The position numbers were made by a program, and so were the translations under genes. This document shows positions 30,617-35,310 of a DNA stretch of 35,310 nt, piece after piece (within the stretch, counting starts at the first letter, position 1; the number at the start of each line of letters is the position of its first letter). The stretch comes from CAZWZG01 sp964638245. Its GTDB lineage: Bacteria; Pseudomonadota; Alphaproteobacteria; Rhodobacterales; Rhodobacteraceae. The stretch spans positions 1-35,310 of the forward strand of contig CAZWZG010000011.1 in NCBI GenBank assembly GCA_964638245.1, given 5' to 3'. The notes beneath the pieces were generated by a model. It was not told the origin of the DNA, did no database searches, and saw nothing but the letters and a program-made list of their open reading frames with translations.

Positions 30617-31911
30617 GCGGGCTTGTGACCGTCGCGGTAGCGGATTTCGCGCTGTGGGAAGGGGATCTCGATGTCGTGGTCTTTCAGGGCGTTCCAGATC
30701 AGGAACCGGACGTCGGACGTGAACTTGTTCTTGCCATCATCGATGCCCTCGCACCAGAATTCGACCCCAAAATCCACGCCGCTGTCGCCAAACCCGCGCA
30801 ATTCGCAATCGGGCTCTTCGGGATCCAGTAGGACGGCTGGGTGCTTCTTGACCGCTTCGACAATGATGTCCGGGACAAGGTTGATGTCGGTGTCATAGCT
30901 GACCGAAAAGTCGACTTCATATCGGTTCGCTGACCCACCGTCCGACCAGTTGACAATGCGCGAGACGATGAAGTCTTCGTTCGGGACAACGATCCATTTG
31001 CCGTCGAAGGTCTCAAGAATTGTTGCCCGGGCGAGCATTTTGACGATCGTGCCGCTTTCACCGCCATCCAGTTCCACGAAATCGCCGATGGTGGCCTGAC
31101 CTTCAAGCAAAAGGATGATGCCCGAAATGAAGTTGGACGCGATTTTTTGAAGGCCAAAGCCCAGCCCGAGGCCGACCGCGCCGCCTAGGATGGCAAGGGC
31201 CGACAGGTCCAGACCCATCACATTCAAAAGGATCAGGCCAACGCCTGCGAAGATCGCCAGTTCAAACGCCTTGGCCGCAAGCTCTCGGGTTGGCGGGCGA
31301 ATGTCTTCTTGGGCGCGGATATAGGTTGTCCCGGTATCTGCAGACCAACGGCCAAGCCAGAATAGAAAGGCTGCGGCAATCGCTGTCCTCAAGATCGCCA
31401 ACAGCGAAATAGAGATCGTGCCAAGATTTACGCGGGACGCATCCAGTGCTGTCATCACGGGATCCAAAACGCCGATAACGTAGATCGCAGCGATTGGAAG
31501 CGCGACGTAGCGCCCAAGGGCCTTGAGGAACGGATCGGTGACGATATCGCGCACCATGCGCCGCACGGCGATGAAGACGAAGATCCGCTTGCCAAGCGCG
31601 ATCACCTCGCCCGAACCAAAGATTGATCGGGTCAGTTGCTCGCCACCCGCCGTGAACCCATACGCCAACAAAGGCAAAAGGAGCGGTAGGAACAGAAGGC
31701 CAAAGCGTCGGATCTTGGCCAGGATCGACTGGTTCTCTTCAGCGGGTTGAAGCAATCGCTCCAGACGCGGGCGCGTCCAGGCAGAGACGAAGACTGCCAA
31801 AAGGTAAGCGCCAACCAATAGGCCGAACTGGGCATAAGCTGCGGGCGAGGTGATCCACTCCAGCAGAACGTCCTGGCCCTGCATTGCATAGGCCTCGATG
31901 GTCTCAAGCAC
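30613..31911 (-). CDS. MscS-type mechanosensitive ion channel
   Basis: A 432-residue inner-membrane channel of the small-conductance mechanosensitive family. Several N-terminal helices are followed by the pore helix (LGGAVGLGLGFGLQKIASNF) and the beta domain (TIGDFVELDGGESGTIV, then VVPNEDFIVSRIVNW) and a cytoplasmic alpha/beta domain. I use the GTG at 31911, with AGAGGG about 8-9 nt upstream; the in-frame GTG at 31920 abuts that site. It converges on the cytochrome gene with a 4-bp overlap, marking the edge of the photosynthesis cluster. Confidence 0.92.
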   Translation of the reverse strand: MLETIEAYAMQGQDVLLEWITSPAAYAQFGLLVGAYLLAVFVSAWTRPRLERLLQPAEENQSILAKIRRFGLLFLPLLLPLLAYGFTAGGEQLTRSIFGSGEVIALGKRIFVFIAVRRMVRDIVTDPFLKALGRYVALPIAAIYVIGVLDPVMTALDASRVNLGTISISLLAILRTAIAAAFLFWLGRWSADTGTTYIRAQEDIRPPTRELAAKAFELAIFAGVGLILLNVMGLDLSALAILGGAVGLGLGFGLQKIASNFISGIILLLEGQATIGDFVELDGGESGTIVKMLARATILETFDGKWIVVPNEDFIVSRIVNWSDGGSANRYEVDFSVSYDTDINLVPDIIVEAVKKHPAVLLDPEEPDCELRGFGDSGVDFGVEFWCEGIDDGKNKFTSDVRFLIWNALKDHDIEIPFPQREIRYRDGHKPA

Positions 31912-31948
31912 AGCGATCACCCTCTATTTCAGATGCGCCAAGGAATGC

Positions 31949-31982
31949 ATTGTGACGCGTTTTGTCGTTTTTTCCCATTATC
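31949..31982 (+). promoter_or_regulatory. 34-bp promoter-like element, copy 1
   Basis: CATTGTGACGC begins and TTTTTTCCCATTAT ends a 34-bp segment that is nearly identical to one at 32765-32798 in front of mscL (about 29 of 34 positions), with weaker similarity continuing some 40 bp downstream. CATTAT could be a -10 and GTGACG a -35 with an 18-bp spacer. On the + strand it leads into the candidate small RNA; it also lies 38 bp upstream of the oppositely read channel gene. Confidence 0.55.
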
Positions 31983-31989
31983 TGTGAAA

Positions 31990-32207
31990 TGCCCAGCCCC
32001 TAAATCTATTCACGTCGGGTGGGAAGGGTTAACCCCAATGCTCGACCCCATCGGCCGTCAGACGGCACATCCTGGCGGTCGATGTGGACCCTTCGTGTAG
32101 TAAAAGTGACCTTCATGGGTGGGGAAGGGCGCGGGTATGGCGCTCAACGTAACGAGTAGGGGTCGCTGAAATTGGGGGCTGGACGGGTGGTGTCCGGCCC
32201 CATTTTT
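31990..32207 (+). ncRNA. Candidate small RNA (about 220 nt)
   Basis: A promoter-like element ends at 31982 and an intrinsic terminator ends at 32207, both on the + strand, with no convincing gene between. Two tiny frames exist (20 codons at 32038, 14 codons at 32116) but neither looks real. The stretch contains the palindrome GGGTTAACCC (32027-32036). It matches no RNA family I recognise. The start is estimated from the promoter. Confidence 0.4.
32175..32207 (+). terminator. Rho-independent terminator after the candidate small RNA
   Basis: GGGGCTGGAC (32175-32184) pairs with GTCCGGCCCC (32192-32201) with one G-U pair and a seven-base loop, followed by ATTTTT. The U-tract is on the + strand; the minus-strand side has only three T, so it mainly serves a + strand transcript although it may also help end the minus-strand gene that stops here. 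Confidence 0.8.
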
Positions 32208-32674
32208 CACGTCTGGTTGGTCTGCAGGTGGATCTTCATATCCATGAGAACCTGCTGAAGCGCATTGGTTTCGTCCAGAAGGCGTTTCGCCTCGTTGAGC
32301 GAAATCACACCGTCCGCAATCGAATGGTTGTATTCACCCATCAGCGTGGCAAACCGCTGGGACAGCTTGATGACATCGCTGTTGAGCTCGCCGGATTTGT
32401 CGCGTTCTTCGTCAAGGTCCAGACGCATGTTCTGAAGTTCTGCCAGTGCCTTGGTGACGAAAGGCACGCTTGCCTCACGTTCCAGATCCAACAGGACGTT
32501 TACAGGAATATATCGATCGGCATTCTCAGGCGCGGTCGATGCATACCGCCCAAGCGTGGCTTTTGACTTTCCCGAAACCTCACAGGCCTTGAGGTAGCCA
32601 AGGTCCTTGATCAATGCCTCGGTATGCCATTTCAGGTAGTCACCCGGCGCTTCGGTCTTTGTGTCATTGCCCAT
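32207..32674 (-). CDS. Conserved-looking protein with phage CII-like helix-turn-helix and coiled coil
   Basis: I do not recognise a named gene. The 155-residue product begins MGNDTKTEAPGDYLKWHTEA; the first 60 residues (KACEVSGKSKATLGRYAST, then YIPVNVLLDLEREASVPFVT) resemble the helix-turn-helix and following segment of phage regulatory CII-type proteins. Residues about 70-155 are charged and helical, probably a coiled coil (LAELQNMRLDLDEERDK). The ATG at 32674 has GGAAGG about 8 nt upstream; the frame is open 31 codons further but without a good start. It is a possible DNA-binding regulator by inference. Confidence 0.75.
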   Translation of the reverse strand: MGNDTKTEAPGDYLKWHTEALIKDLGYLKACEVSGKSKATLGRYASTAPENADRYIPVNVLLDLEREASVPFVTKALAELQNMRLDLDEERDKSGELNSDVIKLSQRFATLMGEYNHSIADGVISLNEAKRLLDETNALQQVLMDMKIHLQTNQT

Positions 32675-32764
32675 GGCAAAAGCCTTCCCCCGTTGGACGA
32701 TCTGCCCCTTTAGCCGCAAACAGTCCGATCGCGCAAGCTGGCTCAAAACCCGCCAAGCCAGATC

Positions 32765-32798
32765 CATTGTGACGCTTTTCGGGATTTTTTCCCATTAT
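32765..32798 (+). promoter_or_regulatory. 34-bp promoter-like element, copy 2 (before mscL)
   Basis: This is the second copy of the element at 31949, with identical ends (CATTGTGACGC and TTTTTTCCCATTAT) and a diverged middle. It lies 79 bp upstream of the mscL start, so it is the likely mscL promoter, with CATTAT as -10. Confidence 0.6.
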
Positions 32799-32877
32799 TG
32801 GTGCTTTGCGCAGTCTCTAGACCTTTGTCCCAAGCGTGGGAGAGCCGCGCAGCAATGAAGACACATGGGACAGTGCA

Positions 32878-33273
32878 ATGCTGCAAGAATTCAAAGATTT
32901 CATCGCCAAGGGCAATGTCATGGACATGGCCGTTGGTATCATCATCGGTGCGGCCTTTACGGCCATTGTGACGTCGCTGGTCGGCGATTTGATCAACCCG
33001 ATCATCAGCCTTTTCACTGGCGGAATTGACTTTTCGAGCCTTGGTTATCGATTGACGGATGGCGAAGAAGGCGCGGTGTTTGCCTACGGCAACTTCATCA
33101 TGGCGATCATCAATTTCCTTATCATCGCCTTTGTCGTCTTCCTGCTCGTCAAGATGGTGAACCGGGTCAAGGACGCCTCTGAGGCTGAAAAAGAAGAAGC
33201 GCCTGCCGAGGATCCTGGTCCGTCCGAAAAGGACCTCCTGATGGAGATCCGCGACGCGTTGCGCAAAACCTAA
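32878..33273 (+). CDS. mscL: Large-conductance mechanosensitive channel MscL
   Basis: MscL opens under extreme membrane tension to release solutes. The 131-residue product starts MLQEFKDFIAKGNVMDMAVG, has two membrane helices (about 15-45 and 73-97) with the pore-lining VGIIIGAAFTAIV, and a charged C-terminal helix bundle (SEKDLLMEIRDALRK). The frame is open further upstream from GTG 32836, but the ATG at 32878 gives the family N-terminus. Its ribosome binding site is weak. Confidence 0.95.
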   Translation: MLQEFKDFIAKGNVMDMAVGIIIGAAFTAIVTSLVGDLINPIISLFTGGIDFSSLGYRLTDGEEGAVFAYGNFIMAIINFLIIAFVVFLLVKMVNRVKDASEAEKEEAPAEDPGPSEKDLLMEIRDALRKT

Positions 33274-33291
33274 TTCATGGAAGGAAAAGAT

Positions 33292-33495
33292 ATGTCTGTA
33301 GCAAAAGTCACTGAAATCATCGCCTCGTCCAGCAAGTCGTTCGACGATGCCGTTGAAGAAGGCGTCAAGCGCGCCGCCAAGACGCTGAACAACGTCACCG
33401 GCGCTTGGGTTCAGGATCACAAAGTCACCGTTACCGACGGCAAGATTTCGGAATACCGCGTCAATCTGAAGGTCACGTTCGTCCTCAAGGACTGA
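33292..33495 (+). CDS. Dodecin family flavin-binding protein
   Basis: Dodecins are small proteins that form hollow dodecamers storing flavins. The 67-residue product has the family pattern SVAKVTEIIASSSKSFDDAV, then the helix-to-strand TLNNVTGAWVQDHKVTV with the flavin-stacking tryptophan (Trp39), and a final strand YRVNLKVTFVL. The ATG at 33292 has AAGGA 6 nt upstream; the ATG five codons earlier has none. It follows mscL by 18 nt, so they may be co-transcribed. Confidence 0.93.
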   Translation: MSVAKVTEIIASSSKSFDDAVEEGVKRAAKTLNNVTGAWVQDHKVTVTDGKISEYRVNLKVTFVLKD

Positions 33496-33519
33496 AGCGG
33501 CTGAAAAAGGAGCGATAGA

Positions 33520-33804
33520 ATGGAACAACTGATTGGACAGATCATCGGTGGCGCAGTCGGCGGAAGCGCGGGCGGTAAGGCCATCAAGGGCGGCGACATG
33601 GGCGCCATCGGAAATGCATTGGCGGGCGCTGTCGGCGGTGTTGGTGGGGGCCAGTTGCTTGGCGGGCTCCTAGGCTCGATGGGCGGTGATGCGGGCGCCG
33701 GAATGGACATCGGCGCGCTTGCCGCAAACCTGGTGGGTGGCGGTGTCGCCGGCCTTGTCGTTCAGACCGTCGTTGGAATGGTTGTGAAGAAACTGCGCGG
33801 ATAG
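33520..33804 (+). CDS. Small glycine-rich hydrophobic protein of unknown function
   Basis: A 94-residue protein, about one third glycine, with alternating GG/GA small-residue runs (IIGGAVGGSAGGKAIKGG and VGGVGGGQLLGGLLGSMGG) and a hydrophobic C-terminal stretch ending VVKKLRG. Such glycine-zipper patterns suggest membrane association. AGGAG lies 7 nt before the ATG. It is 24 nt after the dodecin gene and is followed by a strong terminator, so mscL, dodecin and this gene may form one unit. No function can be assigned. Confidence 0.8.
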   Translation: MEQLIGQIIGGAVGGSAGGKAIKGGDMGAIGNALAGAVGGVGGGQLLGGLLGSMGGDAGAGMDIGALAANLVGGGVAGLVVQTVVGMVVKKLRG

Positions 33805-33826
33805 GTCCCCTTCCTGCGCAGCCTAG

Positions 33827-33862
33827 AAAGCCCCGGATGCCTCCCCCGCATCCGGGGCTTTT
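33827..33862 (+). terminator. Rho-independent terminator
   Basis: AAAGCCCCGGATGC (33827-33840) and GCATCCGGGGCTTT (33848-33861) form a perfect 14-bp stem with a seven-base loop and a short T-run. It is symmetrical, so it can act on both strands, and it ends the mscL-dodecin-Gly-rich unit. Confidence 0.93.
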
Positions 33863-33940
33863 GTATGCGACCAAGCGTCCGTTGAACTGATCTGGCTGAA
33901 GCGCGAACTATGTTGATCGCTGCGGCAGTCGGAGGCGCCA

Positions 33941-35310
33941 GTGAACATCGTCTGGTTCAAAAGAGATCTCAGGGTCGAAGACCATCGTGCCTTGGCGCGT
34001 GCGGCAGAGGCGGGCCCGGTCCTACCCCTATACGTTGCCGAGCCAGCAATCTGGGCGGAGCCGGACATGGCCGGGCGGCATTGGGCGTTCGTTGCAGAGT
34101 GTCTTGAAGAACTGCGAGAGGACCTGGGGCGTCTCGGTCAACCCCTGATCATCCGCGTGGGCGACGTCACCGAGGTTCTTTCGGAATTCAAACAGCTTTT
34201 TGGTGACATCGCACTTTGGTCCCATGAGGAAACGGGCAACGCGTGGACATTTGAGCGTGACAAGGCCGTGGCCGCCTGGTGCCGCGCAAATCAAGTGGAC
34301 TGGCATGAGGTTCAGAACCACGGCGTTCAGCGCCGCCTCGCGTCACGCGACGGATGGGCCGGAGCATGGGACGCTTTCATGGCGCAACCGATCACGCAAC
34401 CGCCTCATCTTGCGCCCTTGGAAATCGAACTTGGCCAGATCCCCAGTTCCAAGGTCCTTGGGCTTGCACCCGATTTTGTGGCGCAGCGACAGAAGGGCGG
34501 ACGAAGCGCAGGGCTGGAATGCCTGCAGTCCTTCCTTACGACCCGTGGAGGCCCATATCGCAAGGCGATGTCATCGCCGCTGGCAGGCGAGCAAGCATGT
34601 TCGCGGGTGTCGCCCTATTTGGCATGGGGCGCTCTTTCTGTGCGAGAGGTGGCGCAATCCACGTGGGCCCGCCAACGCGAGTTGAAAGCAGCACCGCGGC
34701 AGGGGCAAGGGACATGGCGTGGGTCGATGACGTCATTCTCTGCGCGGCTGCATTGGCATTGCCACTTTATCCAAAAGCTAGAAGACGACCCGCGCATCGA
34801 GTTCGAAAATTTTCATCGCGGCTACGACGGCATCCGACCCTCTGAACCGGACGCGGCGCGACTGGACGCTTGGGGAAAAGGTGAAACCGGATTGCCCTTC
34901 GTTGACGCTTGTATGCGGTACCTCAACGCCACGGGTTGGCTCAATTTCCGAATGCGGGCGATGGTCATGGCGACGGCCAGCTACCATCTTTGGCTGGACT
35001 GGCGCGCCCCGGGTGAGCGTTTGGCACAGATGTTCACCGACTACGAACCGGGCATTCACTGGAGCCAGGTCCAGATGCAATCGGGCACGACTGGTATAAA
35101 TACGGTCCGCATTTACAACCCGGTCAAACAAGGCCTCGATCAGGATCCCGACGGGGTTTTCACGCGACGCTGGCTGCCTGAATTGCGCGATATCCCAGAT
35201 CAGCACCTGCAAGAGCCTTGGAAGGCAGAAAACGCGTCGGCGGTCCTAGGGCGCAGCTATCCCGAGCCGATTGTCGATCACCTTCAGGCGGCAAAGCAGG
35301 CGCGAGAGCG
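33941..35310 (+). CDS. Photolyase/cryptochrome family protein (3' end beyond window)
   Basis: The frame from the GTG at 33941 stays open to the last base (456 codons). GGAGG lies 5 nt upstream. The N-terminus VNIVWFKRDLRVEDHRALAR is the photolyase alpha/beta domain. The C-terminal FAD domain shows SRVSPYLAWGALSVREV, TSFSARLHWHCHFIQKLE, GETGLPFVDACMRYLNATGW and NFRMRAMVMATASYHLWLDW. It could be a CPD photolyase or a cryptochrome-like blue-light protein; the sequence alone does not settle which. Repair of UV damage or light sensing would suit a phototroph. Confidence 0.93.
   Translation, partial: MNIVWFKRDLRVEDHRALARAAEAGPVLPLYVAEPAIWAEPDMAGRHWAFVAECLEELREDLGRLGQPLIIRVGDVTEVLSEFKQLFGDIALWSHEETGNAWTFERDKAVAAWCRANQVDWHEVQNHGVQRRLASRDGWAGAWDAFMAQPITQPPHLAPLEIELGQIPSSKVLGLAPDFVAQRQKGGRSAGLECLQSFLTTRGGPYRKAMSSPLAGEQACSRVSPYLAWGALSVREVAQSTWARQRELKAAPRQGQGTWRGSMTSFSARLHWHCHFIQKLEDDPRIEFENFHRGYDGIRPSEPDAARLDAWGKGETGLPFVDACMRYLNATGWLNFRMRAMVMATASYHLWLDWRAPGERLAQMFTDYEPGIHWSQVQMQSGTTGINTVRIYNPVKQGLDQDPDGVFTRRWLPELRDIPDQHLQEPWKAENASAVLGRSYPEPIVDHLQAAKQARE

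Noticed and set aside
32038..32160. Tiny peptide genes of 20 and 14 codons within the candidate small RNA
   Set aside because: Weak ribosome binding sites, no similarity and very short length; kept only as a remark in the RNA entry.
1..35310. tRNA or rRNA genes, CRISPR arrays, insertion sequences, attachment sites or a replication origin
   Set aside because: None was seen: no spaced direct repeats, transposase-like proteins, or RNA gene signatures. The cluster looks like stable chromosomal or plasmid DNA.

Overview
The window is most of a photosynthesis gene cluster (PGC) from an alphaproteobacterium of the order Rhodobacterales (family Rhodobacteraceae). It looks like a purple, bacteriochlorophyll a-making phototroph or aerobic anoxygenic phototroph. 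The evidence is GC-rich coding DNA, a type-2 reaction centre with LH1, the order bchXYZ-pufQBALM-(pufX), the block idi-bchP-bch2-bchG-ppsR-ppaA read against bchFNBHLM-lhaA-puhABC-bciE-acsF-puhE-hemA, and PpsR-type operators (TGT-N12-ACA). In place of the pufC cytochrome gene found in many roseobacters, the gene after pufM encodes a short one-helix protein whose C-terminal half matches PufX. This gives the puf operon a Rhodobacter-like layout. The carotenoid genes and bchC are not in the window.

Layout. (1) 1-4141, + strand: end of bchX, two small unassigned overlapping genes, bchY, an unusual 157-bp spacer, and bchZ; bchX, bchY and bchZ encode chlorophyllide a oxidoreductase. (2) 4138-7155, + strand: pufQ, pufB, pufA, pufL, pufM, pufX, with RNA hairpins before pufB, after pufA and after pufX, ending in a strong terminator. 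(3) 7179-8681: dxs (isoprenoid precursors). (4) 8754-14925, - strand: ppaA, ppsR, bchG, bch2, bchP, idi, covering redox/light regulators and pigment esterification. (5) 15231-25069, + strand: bchF-N-B-H-L-M-lhaA, almost all joined by start/stop overlaps. (6) 25087-30616, + strand: puhA, puhB, puhC, bciE, acsF, puhE, hemA and a membrane-anchored cytochrome c. (7) 30613-35310: outside photosynthesis, with an MscS-type channel, a candidate small RNA, a CII-like small protein, mscL, a dodecin, a Gly-rich protein and a photolyase-family gene cut by the window end.

How the parts work together. HemA supplies 5-aminolevulinate. BchH starts the Mg branch, BchM methylates, AcsF with BciE closes ring E using O2, BchLNB and BchXYZ reduce rings D and B, BchF hydrates the vinyl group, and BchG/BchP attach and reduce the C20 tail made from Dxs/Idi precursors. 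PufLM with PuhA form the reaction centre, PufBA form LH1, and LhaA, PuhB, PuhC, PuhE and PufQ assist assembly. PpsR, with its B12-dependent partner PpaA, probably controls the cluster through operators seen in front of bchG, ppaA and bchF.

Assembly quality. There are four N-runs (5396-5411, 8450-8549, 26519-26618, 28491-28590). The three 100-N runs are placeholders: dxs, puhE and the puhB/puhC pair are clearly missing more than 100 bp, and the long frame across 26519-26618 is a false fusion of puhB with puhC.

Most unusual items: a pair of related small helical proteins inserted between bchX and bchY, one starting with an LH1-beta-like leader; a Rhodobacteraceae-type double-hairpin repeat sitting in frame inside bchB; absence of bchEJ at the ppsR-bchG junction; a probably leaderless bchG transcript overlapped by two PpsR sites; and a duplicated 34-bp promoter-like element, one copy before mscL and one before a candidate small RNA.
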